Shown piece after piece: positions 40,908-49,470 of a DNA stretch of 64,000 nucleotides. Below the pieces are notes generated by a model. It saw only the letters and a program-made list of their open reading frames with translations. It was not told where the DNA came from and made no database searches. Position 1 is the first letter of the stretch. Every line of letters starts with the position of its first letter. A program made the position numbers and the translations under genes. The DNA comes from Clostridia bacterium (lineage in GTDB: Bacteria; Bacillota; Clostridia; Oscillospirales; Acutalibacteraceae): assembly GCA_017625835.1 (NCBI GenBank), contig JAGAKF010000051.1, positions 60,166-124,165 on the forward strand, in the 5' to 3' direction.

Positions 40908-42539
40908 ATGAGCAATGAAAACCTGAACAAACGATTTAACTGGAGCCTTATGATGATTCTTGTCACGGTTTTCCAGATTATTACGGCAACCCCCGTAATC
41001 ACAAAAGAATCTGTCAACATGAAGCTTCTCCTTATTTTCTCGGTTTACATAGTTGCCGAATGGCTTTACTTTTTTATAACCTCCGTTTTCTTCGGGCAGA
41101 ACAATTTCGAGCTTGAAATAATCGGTTTTCTGTTTTCGGGAATCGGACTGACCGTTTCCGCAAGCGTTTATGACGAATATGCGCTCAAGCAAGCGCTTTC
41201 GATCCTTCTCGGGCTTTGCGTTTTTATCGCGCTGATCATCATTCTTCGGCGTACGGATATCGTAATGAAGCTGCGAATGCCGATTGCCTTCGCCGCCGTC
41301 GGTCTGCTTGCACTCAACCTTCTTCTTGCAGAAACGACAAACGGCGCGCTCAACTGGATCACCATTGCAGGATTTTCCATTCAGCCTTCCGAAATCGTCA
41401 AGCTCGCTTTCATTTTCGTCGGCGCGGCTTCGCTCGACAAGCTTCAGCGGACAACGAGCCTTACAAAATACCTCATTTTCTCCGTCGGCTGTGTCGGCGC
41501 GCTCTTCCTTATGCGCGATTTCGGTACTGCGCTTATCTTCTTTTTCACTTTCGTTATCATTGCTTTTATGCGCTCTGGTGATATGCGAACAATCGCTCTC
41601 GTCTGTGTTGTTGCCGCGCTCGGTGCAGTTATGATAATCCTTTTCCGTCCGACGGTTGCTGCAAGATTTTCAACCTATCGCCACATCTGGGAACAGATGA
41701 ACGAAGCGGGAATGCAACAGACACGCGTGCTTATTTATTCCGTCAGCGGCGGTCTGTTCGGCCTCGGCATCGGAAACGGAAACCTGAAGCATATTTTTGC
41801 TTCCACGACCGACCTTGTTTTCGGTATGCTTTGTGAAGAATGGGGAATGGTCATCGCCCTTCTCATCGTTCTTACTTATGTTTTCATTCTTCTTTATGCA
41901 ATCAAGGTCGCGCGTACAACACGATCTGCATTTTACGCGATTGCCGCCTGCGCTGCGGCAGGGCTTATGCTTTTCCAGACGGCACTGAACATTTTCGGCG
42001 TAACGGACATACTTCCGCTTACGGGCGTTACGCTTCCGTTTATCAGCCGCGGCGGTTCAAGTATGATCTGCTCGTGGGGTCTCATCGCCTTTATCAAGGC
42101 TGCGGACATCCGCACTTATCCGAAGCTTTCGAAGACGATTCTTCCCGACCATCCTCTGTATCCGCCCGATATCCGTATCGGCAGAAGAGCGCCGAGACAG
42201 AACCGAAACGTCAGCGGTGCACCGACACGCACTCAGCCGAGGAGACAGCCTGCCGCCCCCGAAAAAGCTACGGCAGAAAGAACGCCTAAGGATATTCCGA
42301 TAACACCGCGCAACAGACAGCCGTCGCAAAGACAAGCGGTCCAAAGGCAGAGCGCTCCAAGGCAGGCAACTCCAACGCGCCAGACTTCTCAGAGGCAGGC
42401 TTCGCCAACCCGACAGGTTTCACAAAGACAGGCCTCCGCAAGGCAGACTTCTTCCCGTCAGGCTTCACCGCAAAGGCAAGCTTCACAACGCCAGTCGTCA
42501 CACGGACGAACTCCGGATAACAGGAGGTCATCACGATGA
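40908..42539 (+). CDS. SEDS-family peptidoglycan glycosyltransferase (FtsW/RodA/SpoVE) with long basic tail
   Basis: 543 residues from the ATG at 40908, set by GGAAGGAGGA. About ten membrane segments make up residues 10-425. SEDS landmarks are FSIQPSEIVKLAFI, FLMRDFGTALIFFFTF with the essential Asp, GLFGLGIGNG, FGMLCEEWGM and GVTLPFISRGGSSMI near the end. The enzyme polymerises lipid II with a partner class B PBP, here the next gene, whose ATG overlaps its stop by 4 nt. The last 115 residues (from about 428) are a low-complexity, strongly basic region of RQAS/RQTS/QRQ units, predicted to be cytoplasmic and absent from typical family members. Whether it serves division, elongation or sporulation is open. 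Confidence 0.88.
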   Translation: MSNENLNKRFNWSLMMILVTVFQIITATPVITKESVNMKLLLIFSVYIVAEWLYFFITSVFFGQNNFELEIIGFLFSGIGLTVSASVYDEYALKQALSILLGLCVFIALIIILRRTDIVMKLRMPIAFAAVGLLALNLLLAETTNGALNWITIAGFSIQPSEIVKLAFIFVGAASLDKLQRTTSLTKYLIFSVGCVGALFLMRDFGTALIFFFTFVIIAFMRSGDMRTIALVCVVAALGAVMIILFRPTVAARFSTYRHIWEQMNEAGMQQTRVLIYSVSGGLFGLGIGNGNLKHIFASTTDLVFGMLCEEWGMVIALLIVLTYVFILLYAIKVARTTRSAFYAIAACAAAGLMLFQTALNIFGVTDILPLTGVTLPFISRGGSSMICSWGLIAFIKAADIRTYPKLSKTILPDHPLYPPDIRIGRRAPRQNRNVSGAPTRTQPRRQPAAPEKATAERTPKDIPITPRNRQPSQRQAVQRQSAPRQATPTRQTSQRQASPTRQVSQRQASARQTSSRQASPQRQASQRQSSHGRTPDNRRSSR

Positions 42540-43912
42540 ATAACACGACAAAAAGAGCTTATGTTCTCTATGTTTTCATTCTCGCGTTTATCGTGGGACT
42601 CGGCTTTATGGTTTTCTCTTTCTACACCAACGGTTCCGAATGGGCAGCCAAAACCGTTAACCGACACATTTATTCCAACGGTCAGATTGCGAACGCGGGT
42701 TCAATTTTCGACCGTAACGGAGTAACCCTTGCATACAGCGAGGACGGCAAACGCAAATACAACGAAAGCAAAACAATCCGCAAAGCGACTCTTCACGCCG
42801 TCGGCGACACTTCTTCCTTTATTGCGACGGGAGTTCAGTCCATTTACAGCACACAACTTTCAGGCTACGACTTCGTCGACGGAGTATACAACCTGAAAAA
42901 ATACGGAACGGGAAACGACATTACGCTCACTCTTGATGCGAATGCCTGCAAGGCGGCTTATGAAGCCCTCGGCAGCAGGAAAGGTACCGTCGGCGTTTAC
43001 AACTACCGCACGGGCGAAATAATCTGTATGGTTTCCACACCGACTTACGACCCTGCAAACAAGCCGTCGGATATGGCTGACAATCCGAAATATGAAGGCG
43101 TTTACCTTAACCGTTTCATTTCGGGTGTTTACACTCCCGGTTCAACATTCAAAACCGTCACGGCAATCTGCGCGCTGCAGAATATCCCCGATATCGGCTC
43201 AAGAACATTTAAATGTACGGGCAAATATCACACGGCATCGGGCGACGTTATCTGCAACAATGTTCACGGAACTGTTAACTTTGAAACAGCTTTCAACCGT
43301 TCGTGCAACAGCGCCTTTGCAGAACTTGCAATCGAGCTCGGTAAAGATAAGCTCACCGCAACGGCACAACAGCTCGGCTTCAACACCAAAGAAAGTCTCG
43401 GGCAGACTCCTGTTGCAAAGAGTATGTTTGACGTCAGCAAAACCAATGCCGTTGACCTCGGCTGGGCAGGCATCGGACAATATACCACCCTTGCAAACCC
43501 GTGCCACATGATGACGATTATGGGCGCAATCGCAAATTCAGGAACGGCAATCAAGCCGTATTATATTGATTCAATCACTTCTCCGTCGGGCAGAGTTACT
43601 ACGATCGGACAGACGGAGCAAAGCGAAACCGTCACGATTGATCCGAACATCGCAAACCGTATGAAAGAATATATGCGGTCGAACGTTGCCAACTATTACG
43701 GCGATTCTACCTTCCCGGGACTTAAGATGTGCGGAAAAACAGGAACGGCGCAAATCGACGACGGAGAGTCACATTCCTGGTTTGTAGGCTTCTCTGCGAA
43801 CCCGGAAACACCATATGCTGTGGTCTGTGTTGCCGAAAACTCAGGATCTGGCCTTGCCACCGCAGGAAAGATTTCAAACACCGTTTTGCAGGCAATCTGC
43901 AAGAAAAAATAA
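42536..43912 (+). CDS. Class B penicillin-binding protein (transpeptidase)
   Basis: 458 residues with one N-terminal membrane segment (YVLYVFILAFIVGLGFMVFS). The PBP dimerisation region follows (GSIFDRNGVTLAY), and then the transpeptidase domain with SxxK in YTPGSTFKTVTA, SxN in NRSCNSAFAEL and KTGT in KMCGKTGTAQIDDG. It crosslinks peptidoglycan outside the membrane. It is short, as in PbpA-type partners of a SEDS protein, and lacks PASTA repeats. Its ATG overlaps the stop of the SEDS gene (ATGA), which fits stoichiometric production. Confidence 0.93.
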   Translation: MNNTTKRAYVLYVFILAFIVGLGFMVFSFYTNGSEWAAKTVNRHIYSNGQIANAGSIFDRNGVTLAYSEDGKRKYNESKTIRKATLHAVGDTSSFIATGVQSIYSTQLSGYDFVDGVYNLKKYGTGNDITLTLDANACKAAYEALGSRKGTVGVYNYRTGEIICMVSTPTYDPANKPSDMADNPKYEGVYLNRFISGVYTPGSTFKTVTAICALQNIPDIGSRTFKCTGKYHTASGDVICNNVHGTVNFETAFNRSCNSAFAELAIELGKDKLTATAQQLGFNTKESLGQTPVAKSMFDVSKTNAVDLGWAGIGQYTTLANPCHMMTIMGAIANSGTAIKPYYIDSITSPSGRVTTIGQTEQSETVTIDPNIANRMKEYMRSNVANYYGDSTFPGLKMCGKTGTAQIDDGESHSWFVGFSANPETPYAVVCVAENSGSGLATAGKISNTVLQAICKKK

Positions 43913-44065
43913 GTTTTGAAAAAGTTTATTTATTTTCTTTTTTAGAATTATAATCATTATTCCTTGTGCTAATATATAGAAAATACGTCACTGTCTCTGT
44001 TAATTCAGTAAAAGTGCGTAAATTAATAGCGCGAAAGCGCAAAAAAAGTAAAGGAGAAATCTACT

Positions 44066-44866
44066 ATGAAAAAGATTTTAGCAATCCTTCTCTCTGCAAT
44101 CATGGTTTTCTCACTCGGTCTTACAGCTTTTGCTGAGGGCGAAGAGGGCAGCACAGGCATCCTTCTTCCTGAGTTCCCGGCACAGACAGAGGGCGAAATC
44201 TACTTTGTAAGCGAGAACACATACGTTGAAGCAGGCGCTACATATGATATCCCTGTTTACATCGTATCAAACTACACACCGTCAGTTGAGGGTTACACTC
44301 TCCTTGGTATCAACTTCGGTCTTGCAGGCGCTGCTTTCGATGGTGGTTATATGACTATCACAGGCATCAGAGCTTCAGAAGAGGCACAGGCTCTTGCAGG
44401 CTTCGAGCTTATCGCTGCTGACGTTGCTTACATGGACGACCCGTACTGCAATATGTTCGGTTTCAAGTGTGACGACATGAGCATCTACAATCAGGAAGCT
44501 ATGCCTATCGCTTACGTAACAGTTGCAGTTGCAGAGAATTATCCCGGCTACAACGAAGACGGCACAGAGATGGACTGCCAGCTTGATATCGGCGATCCTC
44601 AGTGGTGGAACTACATGGATAACGAGTATGCAATGTTTGCATCAGGTTCTCCGATCGAAATCACAAACCCGGATACATTTGATTACGAGACAATCTTTGC
44701 AAACGACGGCGTTCTTTACATCGTTTCAGGTCACGTAATCCAGACTCCTCCGGTACCCACATGGGAAGAGAGACTTAAGGCTTGGGCTATCGAGCAGGCT
44801 ATTAAGATCATCACATTCTTCCAGGGTCTTAACGAAGTTCTTCTCGGACTTCTCCCCACTCTTTAA
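44066..44866 (+). CDS. Small secreted protein of unknown function with hydrophobic C-terminus
   Basis: 266 residues with a signal peptide (MKKILAILLSAIMVFSLGLT, cleavage after AFA). The mature part is acidic and beta-rich: EIYFVSENTYVEAGATYDIP, VYIVSNYTP, LLGINFGL, and PIAYVTVAVAENYPGYNEDG. The pattern of an entry strand followed by V-x-V and a late V-T-V-x-V strand recalls cohesin or related carbohydrate-binding sandwiches, but no signature allows a family call. The last 35 residues form an amphipathic or hydrophobic helix (WAIEQAIKIITFFQGLNEVL). AAAGGAGAAAT is its ribosome site. It has its own terminator. A GCGC-GAAA-GCGC mini-hairpin stands in its 5' region at 44029-44040. Confidence 0.6.
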   Translation: MKKILAILLSAIMVFSLGLTAFAEGEEGSTGILLPEFPAQTEGEIYFVSENTYVEAGATYDIPVYIVSNYTPSVEGYTLLGINFGLAGAAFDGGYMTITGIRASEEAQALAGFELIAADVAYMDDPYCNMFGFKCDDMSIYNQEAMPIAYVTVAVAENYPGYNEDGTEMDCQLDIGDPQWWNYMDNEYAMFASGSPIEITNPDTFDYETIFANDGVLYIVSGHVIQTPPVPTWEERLKAWAIEQAIKIITFFQGLNEVLLGLLPTL

Positions 44867-44890
44867 TCCTTAAGAGTTAAATAATTACAT

Positions 44891-44924
44891 AAAGGCTGAG
44901 CTTCGGCTCAGCCTTTTCTTTTTG
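44891..44924 (+). terminator. Terminator of the secreted-protein gene
   Basis: An 11-bp stem AAAGGCTGAGC (44891-44901) with 44906-44916 is closed by a C(TTCG)G tetraloop and followed by TCTTTTTG. Confidence 0.92.
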
Positions 44925-45037
44925 TATCCGACCTGCGAGGAACGATATATTCTTTCCCAAAAAACCGCGTATTTTCAAGGTTTTTCGGGGCAGAATCAAC
45001 ATACTTTAAAATACCTCTATTTTATTGCAAAAACCGC

Positions 45038-45066
45038 TTGACTTTACCACACTAATGTGGTAACAT
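45038..45066 (+). promoter_or_regulatory. Promoter of the histidine operon
   Basis: TTGACT (45038-45043), 17-nt spacer, TAACAT (45061-45066). The whole spacer is covered by the operator-like inverted repeat. Confidence 0.75.
45044..45063 (+). promoter_or_regulatory. Operator-like perfect inverted repeat in the his promoter
   Basis: TTACCACA-CTAA-TGTGGTAA: two perfect 8-bp half-sites with a 4-bp centre, filling the gap between -35 and -10. Its place directly before a TrpR-like regulator gene that heads the his operon suggests autoregulated repression by that protein with histidine as probable corepressor. Confidence 0.8.
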
Positions 45067-45098
45067 ACCGTCATATTCTTTTAAAATGGTGATGATTT

Positions 45099-45383
45099 AT
45101 GAACATCAGAAACGAAAATATCGACAAGGTTTTCGAGGCCATTCTCTCCCTCGAAAACATCGACGAATGTTACCGCTTTTTTGAGGATATCTGCACAATC
45201 AAGGAGATTCAGGATATCGCTCAGCGTTACGAAGTCGCACGTCTTCTGACAGACAAGAAAAACTACAACGAAATAACCAAAGCTACGGGCGCATCCAGCA
45301 CAACGATCACCCGAGTAAACAAGTGCCTTATGTACGGCAACGAGGGTTACAAAATGGTTATCGAGCGAACACAGAAGGACTGA
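45099..45383 (+). CDS. YerC/HisR-type TrpR-like transcriptional repressor
   Basis: 94 residues of the YerC/YecD TrpR-like family. The helix-turn-helix is at about residues 50-75 (NYNEITKATGASSTTITRVN), and the preceding helices (IKEIQDIAQRYEVARLLTDK) match the TrpR fold. Members of this family stand at the head of his operons in several Firmicutes and are predicted to regulate them (HisR). Here the gene is first in the his operon, 9 bp before hisZ, and behind a perfect inverted repeat. GGTGATG is its ribosome site. The effector is inferred. Confidence 0.87.
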   Translation: MNIRNENIDKVFEAILSLENIDECYRFFEDICTIKEIQDIAQRYEVARLLTDKKNYNEITKATGASSTTITRVNKCLMYGNEGYKMVIERTQKD

Positions 45384-45392
45384 GGTGGCACA

Positions 45393-46517
45393 ATGTTCAA
45401 CAGCAATATACTTAAAAATGAAGAAAAGGCCGTCTTTGCTCTGCGTTCCCTTTACCGTAAATACGGTTACGCACCGTTCAAGATGAGCAAATTTGAAGAA
45501 TACGACCTCTACGTAAGGAATAAGGATTTCCTTGTTTCCGACAGCGTTATCACTTTTACGGGAATGAACGGCAAGCTCCTCGCCCTCAAGCCCGACGTTA
45601 CGCTTTCAATCGTCAAGAATACAAAGGACCTTCCCGACACCGTGCAGAAGGTATATTATAATGAAAACGTTTACCGTGTTTCCAAAAACACTCACGAGTT
45701 CAAAGAAATTATGCAGACGGGTCTTGAATGTATCGGCAACATTGACGTTTACAATATCTTTGAAGTAATCTCTCTTGCCGCAAAGAGCCTCGAAGCAATC
45801 AGCGACAGTTACGTGCTCGACCTTTCGCATATCGGCATTGTTTCCGCAGTTCTTGATTCGATCGGCTGCAGCAGGGAGACAGGCAAGAAAATCCTTACCT
45901 GCATCGGTGAAAAGAACCAGAGCGGAATTGAAAAAATCTGTTCTGAAAACGACATTTCTGCCGAAGACTGCGAGAAGATCGTTTCTCTCGTCGGCACATA
46001 CGGCAAGATTGAAAAGGTTCTTCCTTCGCTTCGTGCAATCTGCGACACTCCCGAGCTCAGCGCGGCTCTTGCAGAGTTTGAAAGCATATGCTCGCTTCTT
46101 GTTTCAAGCGGACTCGGCGAAAGAATCAACATTGATTTTTCAATCGCAACGGATATGAGATATTACAACGGCGTTGTTTTCCAGGGCTTTGTTGAAAACG
46201 TGCCGACGGGCGTTCTTTCGGGCGGCCAGTACGACAACCTTATGAAGAAAATGGGCAGAAAATCGGGTGCTATCGGCTTTGCCGTCTACCTTGATACACT
46301 CGAAAGGCTCAACCTTGTTGAGAAAAAATACGACGTTGACTGCATCCTGCTTTATGATGAAACCGTGCAGGCGGCTGACCTTGCAGGCGCAGTTAACAAG
46401 CTCGTTGCAGAAGGCAGAAACGTTATGGTACAGAAAACTCTGCCCGAAAATATAAAATACAGACAGCTTCTGAAGATCAACGGAAAAGAGGTGGACGAGC
46501 TTGAAAACAATGATTAA
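45393..46517 (+). CDS. hisZ: ATP phosphoribosyltransferase regulatory subunit
   Basis: 374 residues resembling histidyl-tRNA synthetase but without the full set of catalytic motifs or the anticodon-binding domain. Landmarks: YGYAPFKMSKFEEYDLY, LLALKPDVTLSIVKN, EFKEIMQTGLECIG, and ATDMRYYNGVVFQGFVE. HisZ forms an octamer with short HisG and confers histidine feedback. The adjacent HisG is indeed the short form. GAGGTGG precedes the ATG by about 6 nt. Confidence 0.93.
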   Translation: MFNSNILKNEEKAVFALRSLYRKYGYAPFKMSKFEEYDLYVRNKDFLVSDSVITFTGMNGKLLALKPDVTLSIVKNTKDLPDTVQKVYYNENVYRVSKNTHEFKEIMQTGLECIGNIDVYNIFEVISLAAKSLEAISDSYVLDLSHIGIVSAVLDSIGCSRETGKKILTCIGEKNQSGIEKICSENDISAEDCEKIVSLVGTYGKIEKVLPSLRAICDTPELSAALAEFESICSLLVSSGLGERINIDFSIATDMRYYNGVVFQGFVENVPTGVLSGGQYDNLMKKMGRKSGAIGFAVYLDTLERLNLVEKKYDVDCILLYDETVQAADLAGAVNKLVAEGRNVMVQKTLPENIKYRQLLKINGKEVDELENND

Positions 46518-47139
46518 CGTTGCTTTGCCCAAGGGCAGACTCGGTGAAAAAGTTTACGATATGTTTGAAAAATCCGGTTACGAGTGTCCGTCCATCAAGG
46601 AAGTTAACCGTAAGCTTATTTTTGAAAACGAAGAAGCAGGCGTGCGCTACTTCTGGGTAAAGCCCTCCGACGTTGCAATTTATGTTGAAAGAGGCGCTGC
46701 GGACATCGGCGTTGCAGGCAAGGACATCCTTCTTGAATATGCGCCCGACGTTTACGAGCTTCTTGACCTTAACCTCGGCAAATGCAGAATGGCAGTTGCC
46801 GCTAAAAAAGACTTCCGCGACAACACGGAAAACACTCTCCGCGTTGCAACGAAATTCACAAACATCGCAAAGGATTATTACAGCAAAAAGGGCCGCGACA
46901 TTGACATCATCAAGCTTAACGGTTCAATCGAAATTGCTCCGATTCTCGGCCTTTCTGATGTTATCGTTGATATCGTTGAAACAGGAAAAACACTTCTTGA
47001 AAACGACCTTGAGCCGAAAGAAACGATCGTTCCCATCAGCGCAAGGCTTATTGCAAACAAATCCAGCTTCAAATTCAAAATGGAGCAGATCGAAAATATT
47101 AAAAACAGTCTGAAAGCTCAGGTGAAAACAGATGATTAA
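46501..47139 (+). CDS. hisG: ATP phosphoribosyltransferase, short form
   Basis: 212 residues. It joins ATP and PRPP in the first step of histidine synthesis. Landmarks: VALPKGRLGEKVYDMFEKSG, DVAIYVERGAADIGVAGKDI, LNLGKCRMAVAAKK, ATKFTNIAKDYYSKKG, NGSIEIAPILGLSDVIVDIVETG. The regulatory C-terminal domain of long HisG is missing, as expected with HisZ present. The start is taken as TTG 46501 because GAGGTGG lies 6 nt upstream; the ATG at 46510 is 15 nt away. It overlaps hisZ by 17 nt and hisD by 8 nt. Confidence 0.94.
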   Translation: MKTMINVALPKGRLGEKVYDMFEKSGYECPSIKEVNRKLIFENEEAGVRYFWVKPSDVAIYVERGAADIGVAGKDILLEYAPDVYELLDLNLGKCRMAVAAKKDFRDNTENTLRVATKFTNIAKDYYSKKGRDIDIIKLNGSIEIAPILGLSDVIVDIVETGKTLLENDLEPKETIVPISARLIANKSSFKFKMEQIENIKNSLKAQVKTDD

Positions 47140-48409
47140 AATCATGAAATACGGCGAGGTTGACAACAAGGACATCTTTGCACGCGGAACAGCGGCAACC
47201 AGCGTTGAAGACATCGTCTCAGCAATTATAGAAAACGTTAAGGCAAACGGCGACAAGGCTTTGTTTGAATACTGCGAAAAGTTTGATAAGGCAAAGCTTT
47301 CCACACTCGAAGTTTCTGCAGAGGAAATCGAAGAAGCATTCAATGCGGTTGAGCCGAAGTTTGTTGAAATTATCGAAAAGGCTGCCGTAAACGTAAGAGA
47401 GTTCCACTCACGTCAGGTAAGAAACAGCTTCATCCTCAACGAGAAGGATGGCGTTGTTATCGGTCAGAAGGTTCTCCCGATTGAAAAGGTCGGTCTTTAC
47501 GTTCCGGGCGGCACAGCCGCTTACCCCTCAACGGTTCTTATGGACAGCATTCCTGCAAAAATCGCAGGCTGCAAGGAAATCGTTATGGTAACTCCTCCGA
47601 ACGCAGAAGGCAAGGTTAATCCCGTTATCCTCGCTGCGGCAAAGATTGCAGGAGTTGACCGTATATTCAAGCTCGGCGGCGCTCAGGCCGTTGCAGCTCT
47701 TGCTTACGGTACCGAAAGCGTGCCTAAGGTTGATAAAATCGTCGGCCCGGGTAACGCATTCGTTGCAGAGGCAAAGAAGCAGGTTTTCGGTATGGTTTCA
47801 ATCGATATGATTGCAGGCCCGTCTGAAATCCTCGTTGTTGCAGACAAGACCTGCAACCCGAAATTTGTTGCCGCAGACTTGCTCTCACAGGCTGAACATG
47901 ATAAAATGGCAAGTGCTGTCCTCGTGTGTGACGATATGGACTTTGCCGAGGCTGTCAGCGCAGAGCTTGAGAGGCAGATTCCCCTTCTTCCGCGTGAAGA
48001 AATCGCAAGAACTTCAATTGACAATAACGGCAAGATCATCGTTGCCGACGACCTTCTTAAGGCTATCGACATCGCAAACGAAATTGCTCCCGAGCATCTT
48101 GAGCTTTGCATGGACAATCCGTTTGATTACCTTGATAAAATCAAGCACGCAGGTTCAATCTTTATGGGCAAGTACTGCCCCGAGGCTCTCGGCGACTACT
48201 TCGCAGGTCCGAACCACACATTGCCGACAAGCGGAACAGCACGTTTTTCAAGTCCGCTTTCCGTTGACGATTTCGTGAAGAAGACACAGTACACATACTA
48301 TACAAGAGAAGCACTTTCAGCCGTTGCGGATGACGTCGCTTTCTTTGCAGAAAAAGAGGGACTTTCCGCACACGCAAGAAGTGCAACAGTAAGATTTGAG
48401 GAAGACTAA
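47132..48409 (+). CDS. hisD: Histidinol dehydrogenase
   Basis: 425 residues. It oxidises histidinol to histidine in two NAD-dependent steps at a zinc site. Landmarks: VPGGTAAYPSTVLMDSIPAK, FKLGGAQAVAALAYGT, VDKIVGPGNAFVAEAKKQVFG, DMIAGPSEILVVADKT, LLSQAEHDKMASAVLV, and the C-terminal DYFAGPNHTLPTSGTARFSS. The length is normal. It overlaps hisG at the start and shares one base with hisC. Confidence 0.96.
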   Translation: MIKIMKYGEVDNKDIFARGTAATSVEDIVSAIIENVKANGDKALFEYCEKFDKAKLSTLEVSAEEIEEAFNAVEPKFVEIIEKAAVNVREFHSRQVRNSFILNEKDGVVIGQKVLPIEKVGLYVPGGTAAYPSTVLMDSIPAKIAGCKEIVMVTPPNAEGKVNPVILAAAKIAGVDRIFKLGGAQAVAALAYGTESVPKVDKIVGPGNAFVAEAKKQVFGMVSIDMIAGPSEILVVADKTCNPKFVAADLLSQAEHDKMASAVLVCDDMDFAEAVSAELERQIPLLPREEIARTSIDNNGKIIVADDLLKAIDIANEIAPEHLELCMDNPFDYLDKIKHAGSIFMGKYCPEALGDYFAGPNHTLPTSGTARFSSPLSVDDFVKKTQYTYYTREALSAVADDVAFFAEKEGLSAHARSATVRFEED

Positions 48410-49470
48410 TGAGCAGATTTTTCAGTTCAAAATATTCATCTCTTGAGGCATACACCCCCGGTGAACAGCCCAAGGATATGAAATACATCAAACTTAACAC
48501 AAACGAGTCGCCCTTTCCTCCTTCGCCGAAGGTAATCGAATACGCGAAGGCTGAAAGCGAAAGACTCAACCTTTATTCCGACCCCGAAAGCCGTGTGCTG
48601 ACTCAGAAAGCGGCAGACCTTTTCGGCGTTAAGTACGAAAACGTGCTTATGACAAACGGCTCGGACGAAATTCTTAACTTTGCTTTTATGGCATTCTGCG
48701 ACGAGAAAAAAGGTATTGCTTTCCCGTCAATCAGTTACGGTTTTTATCCCGTTTTTGCAGAGCTCAATCACATTCCTTATAAGGAAATTCCGCTTAAGGA
48801 CGACTTCAGCATCAACGTCGAGGACTACTGCAATATCGGAATGAACATCGTTATTGCAAATCCCAACGCTCCGACGGGTCTTGCACTGACTGCAGAAGAA
48901 ATCGAAAAGATCGTTACAGCAAATGCTGACAGCGTTGTTATCATCGACGAAGCTTATGTCGACTTCGGCGCAGAAAGCGTTGTTCCTCTTACCAAAAAAT
49001 ACGATAACCTTCTCGTTACGCAGACTTTCTCAAAGTCACGTTCGCTCGCAGGAGCAAGACTCGGCTTCGGCATCGGCAACGAGGCGTTGATCGCAGACCT
49101 GAATACAATCAAGTATTCAACAAATCCGTACAACGTTAACCGTATGACCTCGGCAGCAGGCATTGCCGCAATCGAGGACAACGATTACTATATGAACAAC
49201 TGCAAAACGATCGCAGAAAACAGAGAGTACACAAAATCTGAACTTGGAAAATTGGGCTTCGAAACTCTCGAATCAAAATCCAACTTTATCTTTACCCGCT
49301 GTGACAAAATCGGTGGCGGCGAGCTTTACCTGACACTCAAAAAGATGGGTATTCTCGTCCGTCATTTCACAAAGCCGTCAATCAGCGATTACGTAAGAAT
49401 CACCATCGGCACAAAAGAGCAGATGGACGCGCTTCTTGAAGCAACGAAAAAAATTCTTGAGGTGAAATAA
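48409..49470 (+). CDS. hisC: Histidinol-phosphate aminotransferase
   Basis: 353 residues, fold type I PLP enzyme. It moves an amino group from glutamate to imidazole acetol phosphate. Landmarks: KLNTNESPFPPSPKVIEYAK, MTNGSDEILNFAFMAF, NPNAPTGLALTAEEIE, DEAYVDFGAESVVPL, and the PLP Lys in TQTFSKSRSLAGARLGFGIG. GAGGAAGAC precedes it within hisD (1-bp overlap), and it abuts hisB directly. Confidence 0.95.
   Translation: MSRFFSSKYSSLEAYTPGEQPKDMKYIKLNTNESPFPPSPKVIEYAKAESERLNLYSDPESRVLTQKAADLFGVKYENVLMTNGSDEILNFAFMAFCDEKKGIAFPSISYGFYPVFAELNHIPYKEIPLKDDFSINVEDYCNIGMNIVIANPNAPTGLALTAEEIEKIVTANADSVVIIDEAYVDFGAESVVPLTKKYDNLLVTQTFSKSRSLAGARLGFGIGNEALIADLNTIKYSTNPYNVNRMTSAAGIAAIEDNDYYMNNCKTIAENREYTKSELGKLGFETLESKSNFIFTRCDKIGGGELYLTLKKMGILVRHFTKPSISDYVRITIGTKEQMDALLEATKKILEVK

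Noticed and set aside
44957-44990. Imperfect inverted repeat CCCAAAAAACC / GGTTTTTCGGG
   Set aside because: One mismatch on the plus strand, no T-run and no gene needing a terminator here; left as unexplained.
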